Assembly (NCBI GenBank): GCA_934133115.1
Contig: CAKPAV010000070.1
Coordinates: 1-8,062 of the forward strand
Direction: 5' to 3'
Origin: an uncultured Bacilli bacterium
GTDB taxonomy: Bacteria > Bacillota_I > Bacilli_A > RFN20 > CAG-826
Length of the DNA: 8,062 nt
The notes under the pieces are model-generated. The model saw only the letters and a program-made list of their open reading frames with translations, was not told the DNA's origin and searched no databases. Shown in pieces: positions 1-7,266 of the stretch; positions within the stretch are counted from its first letter, which is position 1, and the number at the start of each line of letters is the position of its first letter. Made by a program: the position numbers and the translations under genes.

Positions 1-632
1 TCCCAAATTATGGCTTTGATTTAAGTAATGATAAAGCTGATGGAACTGGTAGTGTATTGTTAAATTCTAATTCCCAGTCTTCTATTGCGTTTATTAAAGA
101 TTTTAGTGGAACAAATTATTATTTTGAAATGTTTATTGATGCAATTGGCGGAAATAAAAGTGATAATCCTAAAATTGGCTTAACAACATATTTCTTTCAA
201 AATAGATTTACACTTTATGTTAAGAAAAATGAAAAAGGTCGATTTGGTGTAACACAACGTTCTTTAGATAACTTAAGTTGGAACTGGACAGTGGAAAAAG
301 GCGGAACTTACACTAATGAAGATTTTGTTAATCCTAGTGATGATTTTGAAAAGTACGGTGTTAAATTAGCGCTTTTCCGTAATGGAGATACATTAGGTTT
401 CTTAGTTAATGATGAATTATGTTTTGCTAATACTAGTGAAATAACACTAGAGAATAAGGCATTTGTCCCAAAAGAACAAATTGAACTACATTCAGTCACA
501 TCAATTGATGATTATGTAGAAGAAAGCATTATTGGAATTTGCTCATATTCGGCAACTGCAAGATTTTCAAATTATAAACTTTTAACGGAAGACGAGGCTA
601 ATAATAAATTATTTAGCCTTCTAAATAAATAA
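1..632 (+). CDS. 3' part of a gene; product ends in a probable lectin-like beta-sandwich domain
   Basis: The reading frame (first full codon at 3) is open from the left edge to TAA at 630-632, giving 209 residues of a longer protein. The TTG at 57 would be a start only if the gene were complete; the frame continues upstream of it with domain-like sequence (PNYGFDLSNDKADGTGSV), so it is very probably internal. The visible part alternates short hydrophobic and aromatic strands with polar turns. It includes an FIKDFSGTNYYFEMFIDA stretch, an LALFRNGDTLGFLVNDELCF stretch and a final GICSYSATARFSNYKLL strand. The pattern 'R-x-G-D-x-L-x-F-x-V-N-D' resembles concanavalin A/LamG-like carbohydrate-binding or glycosidase-accessory domains. 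No signal peptide, membrane segment or catalytic motif is visible in this part. It lies 17 nt before the sugar-binding lipoprotein gene, so a role in handling the same carbohydrate is plausible but inferred. Its enzymatic half, if any, is outside the window. Confidence 0.75.
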   Translation, partial: PNYGFDLSNDKADGTGSVLLNSNSQSSIAFIKDFSGTNYYFEMFIDAIGGNKSDNPKIGLTTYFFQNRFTLYVKKNEKGRFGVTQRSLDNLSWNWTVEKGGTYTNEDFVNPSDDFEKYGVKLALFRNGDTLGFLVNDELCFANTSEITLENKAFVPKEQIELHSVTSIDDYVEESIIGICSYSATARFSNYKLLTEDEANNKLFSLLNK

Positions 633-637
633 TTAAT

Positions 638-642
638 GGAGG
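638..642 (+). promoter_or_regulatory. Strong ribosome binding site of the substrate-binding protein gene
   Basis: GGAGG lies 7 nt before the ATG at 650 and fixes that start. It fills most of the 17-nt gap after the previous stop, leaving no room for a separate promoter. This supports cotranscription with the upstream gene. Confidence 0.85.
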
Positions 643-649
643 AAACATT

Positions 650-2530
650 ATGAAAAAACAAGGTTTATTGATATCGATGTTAATTGCTTTAACAGCATTA
701 ACTGGTTGTAATTCTAATGATTCAGGAGAAGATATTTCGTTTGACTCAGATGGAAATCTAATGGTATCAAAAGAAGGTACAAAAATTAAAGTATGGGGGT
801 ATTGTGATGGTGATGAAAGAACGAGGATGGAGCAATTAGTAAGTGCTTTTAATGAAAAGTACAAAGATTATAATATTAGTGCTAAGTTTGTTCCATATGC
901 CGCGAGTGGATGGGAACAAAAAATGAAAACCACCCTTGCTAGTAGACAAGGTCCAGATGTTTTCTTAGCTTCAGATGAATATTATAAGCAATTCGTTACT
1001 TTAGGATTTATGGAGAATTTAGATCCTTATATTAATAGTAAATATCCTGAACTTAATATGCAAAGTCAACTTGCAGATATGTTTGAAGGCGGAGTTGGAA
1101 GATATAAATATGATCCAGTAACAACAACATCTAATAGTGAAAATGCTCATTATTATGGAATTCCTAAGGGAACTGGTTCAACCGCAATTTATTATAATAA
1201 AACATTCTTAGCTAACGCTAATGTTAAAGAAATATCAATTTATGAAAAAGATATTGATACCTATAATAGCGCTAATAAAACTACATACCCTAAGAAAGCA
1301 TATTTCAAATATAGCGATGGAAAATATTATTTTAATAACAAAATAGAAATGAGTTGGCAAGAATGTGCAGAACTTGCTAATAAATTACAATCCAACCCAA
1401 AAAATAAAGCAGCAGGTTGTAAAGAAGGTTTCTTGACATCTTGGTGGTTTAATTATGGTTTTTCTGTTGGGGGCGATTGTATTCAATACTTAGATTCTTC
1501 TGATTCTAAATATAATGGCGGTTATTATACTTTCACTTTAGCGGACGCTACTGTTAACTATAAAGTAAAAGAAGCGTTAACTGTTAATAATAATTCTTAC
1601 GCGACAGACGAAATTATTTCTTATGAAGATAAATTCTTCTTAACTGATGATTTAGCTAGTAAATGTGTGGTATTACCTTCTCAACGCCGCGCATTTAGCG
1701 AATATATGTCTTTATCAGGAATAAAAGATAGCAATCACTATTATGCTAGTGAAAAAGGTGTTACTGATATATTCTGGGAAATAGTACCTTATAAACTTGC
1801 AGGTGGAAAAGAAGCGGGTATTACCAAAAATAATCAAATCATGCGTAATGAGGTAACAACATATACTCCAGCAGAAAATGAAAAATATGGTAATGCACAA
1901 GTGAAAATCATGAATAAAGAGATTTCTCCTAACCCGGCTATATTCTCTACTGATGGTCGTGCTGGTTATTTCTCAAATAAGCACGTGGCAATGCTTGTTG
2001 ATGTTCGTGCTTGTGTCCAAGACTTCCGTGATTCAATGGATGAAGGAAGTTGGGATGTGGCTCCAATGTTAATGTATAAAGAATTTGATGAAAATGATAA
2101 TGTAACAGTTAAAGGTATCAAGGGAGCACATAGTGGCTCAAATGCTTGGTGCGTATGGAGTAAATCACCAATTAAAAATGCTGGCTATTTATTCACAAAA
2201 TTTGCTACAACTGAAGAAGGACAAAGAATTCTTGCTGAAGCTGGAACAATTATTCCAAACCAAAAATCCATTGCTTCTGAATTAGTTAAACAAGATGTTA
2301 ACGAAGGAAAAGATCCACAAAACTTAGAAATATTCATCGATGGAGCAGAATATCAAACTCCAGGTGACTGGTGGTATTTAAAAGATGGTGACTGGATTGA
2401 TTCAGAAGGTTGTTGGGCTAACTACTTAAATCAAACTGTACGTAACTATCGTAATACATTAGAGGGTTTCTATTCCACTAATGACTATACAGGCACATTT
2501 GATAGATTATTAAAATACACAGAAAAATAA
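650..2530 (+). CDS. Carbohydrate ABC transporter substrate-binding lipoprotein (CUT1, SBP_bac_1-like), enlarged
   Basis: This is the extracytoplasmic receptor of the importer encoded downstream. Residues 1-19 form a lipoprotein signal (MKKQ, hydrophobic core, lipobox LTGC), so the mature protein would be lipid-anchored at Cys20. From about 45 it follows the family pattern: a KVWGY strand, a helix with MEQLVSAFNEKY, then RQGPDVFLAS near 100. RAGYFSNKHVAMLVDVR (437-453) and GSNAWCVW (496-503) followed by AGTIIPNQ (to about 538) match the conserved C-lobe elements. At 626 aa it is longer than the usual 400-450. Extra sequence includes about 193-233 before SWQECAELANKL, and further segments around 280-400. 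The C-terminal 60 residues are rich in Trp and Tyr, as expected near a sugar-stacking site, although the ligand cannot be deduced. Eight cysteines besides Cys20 are unusual for an exported protein. The start is fixed by GGAGG 7 nt upstream. Family assignment is firm; substrate is unknown. Confidence 0.95.
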   Translation: MKKQGLLISMLIALTALTGCNSNDSGEDISFDSDGNLMVSKEGTKIKVWGYCDGDERTRMEQLVSAFNEKYKDYNISAKFVPYAASGWEQKMKTTLASRQGPDVFLASDEYYKQFVTLGFMENLDPYINSKYPELNMQSQLADMFEGGVGRYKYDPVTTTSNSENAHYYGIPKGTGSTAIYYNKTFLANANVKEISIYEKDIDTYNSANKTTYPKKAYFKYSDGKYYFNNKIEMSWQECAELANKLQSNPKNKAAGCKEGFLTSWWFNYGFSVGGDCIQYLDSSDSKYNGGYYTFTLADATVNYKVKEALTVNNNSYATDEIISYEDKFFLTDDLASKCVVLPSQRRAFSEYMSLSGIKDSNHYYASEKGVTDIFWEIVPYKLAGGKEAGITKNNQIMRNEVTTYTPAENEKYGNAQVKIMNKEISPNPAIFSTDGRAGYFSNKHVAMLVDVRACVQDFRDSMDEGSWDVAPMLMYKEFDENDNVTVKGIKGAHSGSNAWCVWSKSPIKNAGYLFTKFATTEEGQRILAEAGTIIPNQKSIASELVKQDVNEGKDPQNLEIFIDGAEYQTPGDWWYLKDGDWIDSEGCWANYLNQTVRNYRNTLEGFYSTNDYTGTFDRLLKYTEK

Positions 2531-2533
2531 GGA
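2529..2533 (+). promoter_or_regulatory. Ribosome binding site overlapping the preceding stop codon
   Basis: AAGGA begins inside the TAA of the substrate-binding protein gene and lies 8 nt before the ATG at 2542. The arrangement suggests coupled translation of the two genes. Confidence 0.75.
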
Positions 2534-2541
2534 TTAACTTT

Positions 2542-3447
2542 ATGGAACAAGTCAAAAAAAAGAAAAATAAGCGAAGGTTAAAAAATGAGTTGACTGGGAC
2601 ACTTTTTACTTCTCTTCCCATCATCGGCCTACTTATTTTCACAATTATCCCTTTAGGAATGGCAGTAGTTATGTCATTTATGAATATGCCAGGTATAAAC
2701 TTTGAAGGTGCGGAGTTTTATTCGTTTAATGACATATTACATAATTATAAAGTAGTATTTAGCGATGCTTATTTCTATAAGGCACTCAAAAACAATTTCA
2801 TTTTATTTCTAGAATTACCAATTTCTATAATTTTATCAATTATTATTGCGGAATTACTTTCTAAGAAAGTTAAATTTACTAAAGCTTTTAAAGTAATATT
2901 ATTTATTCCTTATGTTTGTTCAGTGGCGGCGACAACATTTATGTGGAACTGGCTACTTGACGCTAACTATGGCTTAGTTAACAAAGTGTTCGGTTTAGAT
3001 ATTGCCTGGTTTGCTGATCAAAAATACTTTATTTGGGCAATTATGATTATGGGACTTTGGTCTGTTAGTGGTTACCGTATCTTATTATTTACCGCGGCGA
3101 TTACTAATGTTAATAATTCATTAAAAGAAGCTGCACGTATTGATGGAGCAAATCCTCTTCAAGTATTCTTTCATGTCACTATTCCATCAATTACCCCAAC
3201 AATATTCTATGTATTAGTTATGGGATTAATTGGTATATTCCAAGAATTCACCAGAATTTCCGTTATTAATGCCGGTGGCGAAAAATGTATGACTATTGTC
3301 TTCTATATCTTTAATAAAGCATTTAGAGGATCACCACAAATGGGTGTAGCATGTGCCGCTAGTATGATTCTTGCTTTATTTATCTTCTTATTAACTAGAT
3401 TAAACTTCTGGTTATCGAAAAAGTGGGTGAACTATGATGTTGAGTAA
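2542..3447 (+). CDS. Sugar ABC transporter permease, MalF/UgpA-like
   Basis: This is one of two membrane-spanning subunits that form the sugar channel. The 301-aa product has a Lys/Arg-rich cytosolic N-terminus (2-14) and six probable membrane segments at about 23-47, 84-106, 115-138, 162-187, 218-240 and 267-289, the usual layout and length for this family. The cytosolic EAA loop, which docks into the ATPase, is clear: EAARIDGANPLQVFFHVTIP at 196-215, with the invariant Gly at 202. The segment after TM1 lacks the large periplasmic P2 domain of enterobacterial MalF, as is normal for Gram-positive UgpA/MsmF types. The gene starts 11 nt after the lipoprotein gene, and its last 14 nt overlap the next permease gene. 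Family assignment is firm; which sugar passes is not visible. Confidence 0.95.
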   Translation: MEQVKKKKNKRRLKNELTGTLFTSLPIIGLLIFTIIPLGMAVVMSFMNMPGINFEGAEFYSFNDILHNYKVVFSDAYFYKALKNNFILFLELPISIILSIIIAELLSKKVKFTKAFKVILFIPYVCSVAATTFMWNWLLDANYGLVNKVFGLDIAWFADQKYFIWAIMIMGLWSVSGYRILLFTAAITNVNNSLKEAARIDGANPLQVFFHVTIPSITPTIFYVLVMGLIGIFQEFTRISVINAGGEKCMTIVFYIFNKAFRGSPQMGVACAASMILALFIFLLTRLNFWLSKKWVNYDVE

Positions 3448-4348
3448 TGTAATGCCAAATCAAAGAACTGCTACCCCAAAAAAGAAGAAGAATAAATCAC
3501 GTTCAAAGAAAATTAATCTTACACTTATATATGCCGGATTAATATTTGCCTCGTTAGTAGTAATTCTTCCATTCTTAATTATTGTTATTACTTCATTTAA
3601 AACTAAAAGCGATGCAATGTCAGATGCTTTCACAATTATTGGTGCAAATGATGGATTTTCACTACAAGGTTATAAAGAAGTATTTGCCTATGTTGATAGC
3701 AATGGTGTGCCACTTATTTTAACAGGGTTTCTAAACACAATGCTTGTTTCAGTAGTCCCAACAGTGGTCTCGTTATTCTTCTCCGCTCTAGCGGCTTTCG
3801 CTTTTGCTAAAATAAAATTTAAATTAAGTAAAACTTTCTTTAATATTTTGATTTTCACAATGATGATTCCTGGTACAATATTATTAGTACCGCATTACCT
3901 TATGTATGATTCATTTGGTTGGATTGATACATTCCTTCCATTGATTGTTCCGGGTTTATGGGGAAGTGCTTCAACGATATTCTTCTTAAGACAATTTATG
4001 TATGGAATTCCAGATAGCCTTATTGAATCAGCTAAAATGGATGGATTATCATGGTTTACAATTTTCATTAGAATTATTTTACCATTAATTGTTCCAGCAT
4101 TATTAGCTCAAGGATTATTATCATTTATTAATCATTACAATGCATATTTAGGACCTTATATTTATATACAAAATCCAGATATGTATACTCTTCAATTAGT
4201 AGTGGCAAATTTCAAAGACTTTGCGGGTAAGAACTATCCAGCTATTATGGCTTGTAGTATTTTAACAATCTTACCAATCTTAATTCTTTATGCAATCTTC
4301 CAAAATTACTTTGTCGAAGGTATTGCAACAACCGGTATGAAATTATAA
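3434..4348 (+). CDS. Sugar ABC transporter permease, MalG/UgpE-like
   Basis: This is the second channel subunit, pairing with the MalF-like protein. It has 304 aa, a Lys-rich cytosolic N-terminus (16-26) and six probable membrane segments at about 29-54, 98-125, 133-156, 164-187, 212-232 and 268-290. The EAA loop reads [20 protein letters not shown] from 198, with Gly204 in the conserved position. The C-terminus ([12 protein letters not shown]) matches the short conserved tail typical of MalG/UgpE proteins (F-V-x-G-x-x-x-G-x-x-K). The start is uncertain: ATG at 3434, 3437 and 3452 are all in frame, and the only upstream purine stretch (GTGGGTGA) is a poor ribosome binding site. Overlap with the preceding gene suggests translation by re-initiation or coupling whichever ATG is used. 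The choice affects at most six residues of the soluble N-terminus. Confidence 0.95.
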   Translation: MMLSNVMPNQRTATPKKKKNKSRSKKINLTLIYAGLIFASLVVILPFLIIVITSFKTKSDAMSDAFTIIGANDGFSLQGYKEVFAYVDSNGVPLILTGFLNTMLVSVVPTVVSLFFSALAAFAFAKIKFKLSKTFFNILIFTMMIPGTILLVPHYLMYDSFGWIDTFLPLIVPGLWGSASTIFFLRQFMYGIPDSLIESAKMDGLSWFTIFIRIILPLIVPALLAQGLLSFINHYNAYLGPYIYIQNPDMYTLQLVVANFKDFAGKNYPAIMACSILTILPILILYAIFQNYFVEGIATTGMKL

Positions 4349-4352
4349 GGAG
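4347..4352 (+). promoter_or_regulatory. Ribosome binding site of the ATPase gene, overlapping the permease stop codon
   Basis: AAGGAG starts within the TAA of the MalG-like gene and lies 7 nt before the ATG at 4360, fixing that start and tying the ATPase gene to the transporter transcript. Confidence 0.85.
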
Positions 4353-4359
4353 CGTAATT

Positions 4360-5688
4360 ATGGCAACATTAAAATTTATAAATATTAATAAAATTTACGA
4401 TAACAATGTACAAGCTGTCTTTGACTTTAATTTAGAAGTTCAAGACAAAGAATTCATTGTATTCGTTGGACCTTCTGGATGTGGTAAATCTACCACACTC
4501 CGTATGGTCGCAGGATTAGAAGAAATCACTAGTGGAGAACTTTATATTGGGGATACATTAGTAAATGATTTAGAACCTAAAGATCGTGATATCGCGATGG
4601 TTTTCCAAAATTATGCGCTTTATCCTCATATGACTGTTTATGAAAACATGGCATTTAGTCTTCGCCTTAAAAAAGTACCAAAAGAAGAAATTGCTCGCCG
4701 TGTTGAAGAAGCTGCAGAAATCTTAGGCTTAACACAATATTTAAACCGTAAACCTAAAGCATTATCTGGTGGACAAAGACAACGTGTAGCTTTAGGTAGA
4801 GCCATCGTTAGAAATCCAAAAGTATTCTTAATGGATGAGCCATTAAGTAACTTAGATGCTAAGCTCCGTGTCCAAATGCGTAGTGAAATTGCTCGCATTC
4901 ATGAACAAGTTGGCGCTACAACGATTTATGTTACTCATGATCAAACGGAAGCTATGACTATGGCAAGTCGTATTGTCGTTATGAAAGATGGTTATATTCA
5001 ACAAATTGGTACTCCAAAAGATGTTTATAACTATCCGAATAACATCTTTGTCGCCGGATTTATTGGCGCTCCTGCTATGAACTTTATTAATGGCACTTTT
5101 GAAAAAGAATATTTTATTATTGAAGGTCAAGATGATAATGCAAATATTAAGATCAAATTAACTAAAGCACAAACTACTTTATTAAATAAATATGTTAAAG
5201 AAAAAATTATAAGTGTAAATAAAGAATATGAAGATGCTTTAGTAGATTTATCTAATCATCATGACTCTTTAATTAATTCATTAAATGATAAACTAGCTAA
5301 AACCTCTAACGCACGTAAAAATGAAATAATTAAAATTCAAATCGAAGAAGAAAATAAAAAATATGAAAATGACAAGATAAGATTTACAAAAATCCATGAA
5401 GATTGTTTAAATAATGTTAATAACATTGTTCTTGGTATTAGACCTGAAGATATTTATTTAGATAAAAAATCTCAAGTTGAAACATTATCTGAACCATTAG
5501 ATATTGATTGCGATTTATCAGAATTATTGGGTCATGAATTAATTGTTTATGGTTATTTAGGAAAACAAAAAATTATTATTAATACTAGTGCGCTTAATGA
5601 TATTAAACCTCACACTTCTAATCAATTCTCATTTGATACAACTAAAATGCATTTCTTTGATAAAGATAGCACAAATCGTATTAAATAA
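4360..5688 (+). CDS. Sugar ABC transporter ATPase, MsmK/UgpC/MalK-like, with coiled-coil insertion
   Basis: This cytosolic ATPase powers the importer; two copies would bind the EAA loops of the two permeases. All nucleotide-binding motifs are intact: Walker [10 protein letters not shown] (37-45), Q-loop Gln83, signature LSGGQ (135-139), Walker B VFLMDE (155-160), D-loop SNLD (163-166) and switch His193 in [10 protein letters not shown] MalK-type C-terminal regulatory domain follows from about 240 ([15 protein letters not shown]) and resumes at LGIRPEDI (358-365), ending in a MalK-like [11 protein letters not shown] tail. Relatives are about 360-380 aa; this one is 442. The excess lies between YVKEKI (278-283) and VLGIRPED (357-364), which are normally nearly adjacent. 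It is a highly charged Glu/Lys/Asn-rich segment that looks like two antiparallel helices (about 285-313 and 318-353). A dedicated ATPase in the sugar operon contrasts with Firmicutes that share one MsmK among several importers. Function is firm; the insert's role is unknown. Confidence 0.96.
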   Translation: MATLKFININKIYDNNVQAVFDFNLEVQDKEFIVFVGPSGCGKSTTLRMVAGLEEITSGELYIGDTLVNDLEPKDRDIAMVFQNYALYPHMTVYENMAFSLRLKKVPKEEIARRVEEAAEILGLTQYLNRKPKALSGGQRQRVALGRAIVRNPKVFLMDEPLSNLDAKLRVQMRSEIARIHEQVGATTIYVTHDQTEAMTMASRIVVMKDGYIQQIGTPKDVYNYPNNIFVAGFIGAPAMNFINGTFEKEYFIIEGQDDNANIKIKLTKAQTTLLNKYVKEKIISVNKEYEDALVDLSNHHDSLINSLNDKLAKTSNARKNEIIKIQIEEENKKYENDKIRFTKIHEDCLNNVNNIVLGIRPEDIYLDKKSQVETLSEPLDIDCDLSELLGHELIVYGYLGKQKIIINTSALNDIKPHTSNQFSFDTTKMHFFDKDSTNRIK

Positions 5689-5702
5689 ATATAAAACACA
5701 CA

Positions 5703-5729
5703 AAAAGGCAAATTTTAAATTTGCCTTTT
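5703..5729. terminator. Bidirectional intrinsic terminator between convergent operons
   Basis: A perfect 12-bp inverted repeat (AAAAGGCAAATT at 5703-5714, its complement at 5718-5729) encloses a 3-nt loop. The right arm ends in TTTT for + strand transcripts, and the left arm gives TTTT(T) for - strand transcripts. It lies 14 nt after the ATPase stop and 9 nt after the end of the - strand membrane protein gene, so one hairpin can end both converging transcripts. The stem is AT-rich with only a GGC/GCC core, so its strength is uncertain. Confidence 0.85.
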
Positions 5730-5738
5730 AAAATTATG

Positions 5739-7250
5739 TTATTTTAATATTTTATGAATCATACTTGGTAAACTTTGCGCAATTACATATTCTTTTCTAT
5801 TTGTGGGATTTTTCGCTTGTTTACGAAGTTTTCTACCACTTGTTTTAAACTTAGTTGGATAGTAAGTTGTGATGTTTTTCCATTTTTGTAAATACGCTGG
5901 CTTTATTATTTGAATAACCTTGCTGTTTTTATTAAATTTTATCGTAGCAATTATGGTGTAGATTACACTCATTATTAGATAAAATACTATAATTAATAAA
6001 CCTTCAGTTGGATAGACTTTAAAGAAATTAGTTATTCCAGTATCCCAAATGAGATTAAAAATAAATATTATCAAATATAGAACTAAAACACCTATAATTC
6101 CTCCAACTAAAGCGCTAAACAAATTATTAATTATGCTTTCAATGCAGGACTGATTTATTTTTATGTCCGGAAAAGCAACTGTTACGGATGCTTGCCCATT
6201 AGAATTAACTTCAATGGTTTCATATTTTTTTAATTCTTTGATAATATATTCTCTATCTTCTTTTGTTAAGACTAGTTTCATTGCTTCACTTGCAGGTACT
6301 ACTCTTCCATCATTCAATTTTACATTGCGATCTTCTAAACATAATTGATTAATAAATATTTCTAAATCATAATCTAAATCACGATTTTCCGTATATTGAT
6401 CTTTTAATACAACCATTGAACCAAAAGGTGCTAAAAATAATTTTCCTATTTTAAACATTTGTCTTCCTAAAGGTATTCCTATTATAGTTATACATAATAT
6501 ACATCCATAAATCGAACATAATACATATGATATTAAACCGCCAAAAATAAGATTAAGGGTATTCAATACTGGATGTGAACCATATTTTAGAATGACTTCT
6601 CTGCCCGCTGGTCTAAATATTAATGGTATAAATTTAAAACAAGTTATACCAGCTGGAATACCTATAATAGTTAAACAATAACCAATTCCCGTAAAGAAAT
6701 TTATTATTACTTCCCATAACCCAACAAATATAAACCATAAAATATTAAATGCAGTATTAATACCACCATTACCGCCTGGTTCTTTATTTGGATTTTCTAC
6801 TATGTATAGACTATCATCATGATTGAATGAATTAATAACTTCTTCATTTACAATAATATTGTCATTAACTGCAACTTCATTATTTTCATTAAACACTTGA
6901 GAATTATCTTTGTTTTTATGATTTTCCAAATAAATTTCAACTTTTTTTCTACCATTTTTTAAATTTTTAAGTTCGGTTATTTTTCCAAGTATATTCACTG
7001 AAGAAATAAAAAATGGAAAAAGTAAAAATAAAGAAGTCATAAGCACATCATAAGCTCGAAGATTAAAAATTAATGGTATAACTTTTAATTTCATCAGCAA
7101 TCCTATAAGCGCCACTATAGCGGATATACCAAGAATTACTATGGAAATGATAGCATTAACTTTAAATCTTTTTTTAGCTTTTTTTATAAGACAATCATAA
7201 TCCAATAAATCAACTTCACTATACTCGTCTTTTTCATCTACTATGTACAT
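5739..7250 (-). CDS. Membrane protein with two YccF-type repeats and extra terminal membrane segments
   Basis: This is a 503-aa integral membrane protein of unknown function. Its core holds two YccF-type (PF03733-like) repeats: about 167-219 (FNILWFIFVGLWEV... IIGIPAGITCFK... RPAGREV) and 228-281 (LNTLNLIFGGL... IIGIPLGRQMFK... APFGSMV). The repeated IIGIP-G-x-x-x-F-K and P-x-G signatures are diagnostic. Classic YccF proteins are only about 120-150 aa. Here there is a 160-residue N-terminal extension with two membrane segments (about 34-54 and 65-88) and a low-complexity Asn-rich linker (110-160). After the repeats comes a soluble region (285-370), then two more membrane segments (about 379-402 and 416-437) and a Lys/Arg-rich tail. 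Start ATG 7250 is the only Met near the N-terminus, with a weak AAAGTGAG 8 nt upstream. It follows the LRR gene by 16 nt, so the two are probably one operon. Arginine codons are mostly AGA, unlike the transporter genes. The biochemical role of YccF is not known to me. Confidence 0.85.
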   Translation of the reverse strand: MYIVDEKDEYSEVDLLDYDCLIKKAKKRFKVNAIISIVILGISAIVALIGLLMKLKVIPLIFNLRAYDVLMTSLFLLFPFFISSVNILGKITELKNLKNGRKKVEIYLENHKNKDNSQVFNENNEVAVNDNIIVNEEVINSFNHDDSLYIVENPNKEPGGNGGINTAFNILWFIFVGLWEVIINFFTGIGYCLTIIGIPAGITCFKFIPLIFRPAGREVILKYGSHPVLNTLNLIFGGLISYVLCSIYGCILCITIIGIPLGRQMFKIGKLFLAPFGSMVVLKDQYTENRDLDYDLEIFINQLCLEDRNVKLNDGRVVPASEAMKLVLTKEDREYIIKELKKYETIEVNSNGQASVTVAFPDIKINQSCIESIINNLFSALVGGIIGVLVLYLIIFIFNLIWDTGITNFFKVYPTEGLLIIVFYLIMSVIYTIIATIKFNKNSKVIQIIKPAYLQKWKNITTYYPTKFKTSGRKLRKQAKNPTNRKEYVIAQSLPSMIHKILK

Positions 7251-7258
7251 AATCTATG

Positions 7259-7266
7259 CTCACTTT
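7259..7266 (-). promoter_or_regulatory. Weak ribosome binding site of the YccF-like gene
   Basis: AAAGTGAG (read on the - strand) lies 8 nt before the ATG at 7248-7250. It is only a partial match to AAGGAGG but is the sole candidate in the 16-nt gap after the LRR gene, which contains no promoter. Confidence 0.5.

Noticed and set aside
308..499. 63-codon open frame on the - strand inside the first gene
   Set aside because: Antisense shadow of a well-supported + strand coding frame; no ribosome binding site or recognisable domain.
613..864. 83-codon - strand open frame spanning the start of the lipoprotein gene
   Set aside because: It would cover the ribosome binding site and signal peptide region of a certain gene on the other strand; no support of its own.
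2363..2393. GGTGACTGG occurring twice about 20 nt apart in the lipoprotein gene
   Set aside because: It is explained by two nearby Gly-Asp-Trp codon sets in coding sequence; too short to be a repeat element.
2554..2561. Run of eight A bases near the start of the MalF-like gene as a possible frameshift site
   Set aside because: It simply encodes the Lys-rich cytosolic N-terminus; the zero frame continues normally and no alternative frame gives a meaningful product.
4638..5130. Two overlapping - strand open frames (86 and 92 codons) inside the ATPase gene
   Set aside because: They lie opposite conserved ATPase motifs, are rich in Ser/Arg/Leu as antisense frames usually are, and overlap one another.
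5689..5738. Possible promoter or small RNA in the intergenic gap
   Set aside because: The 50 nt lie between converging genes and are largely taken up by the terminator hairpin; no -35/-10 pair pointing into either gene.
6163..6348. 61-codon + strand open frame inside the YccF-like gene
   Set aside because: Antisense to a coherent membrane protein frame, with no ribosome binding site and no family resemblance.
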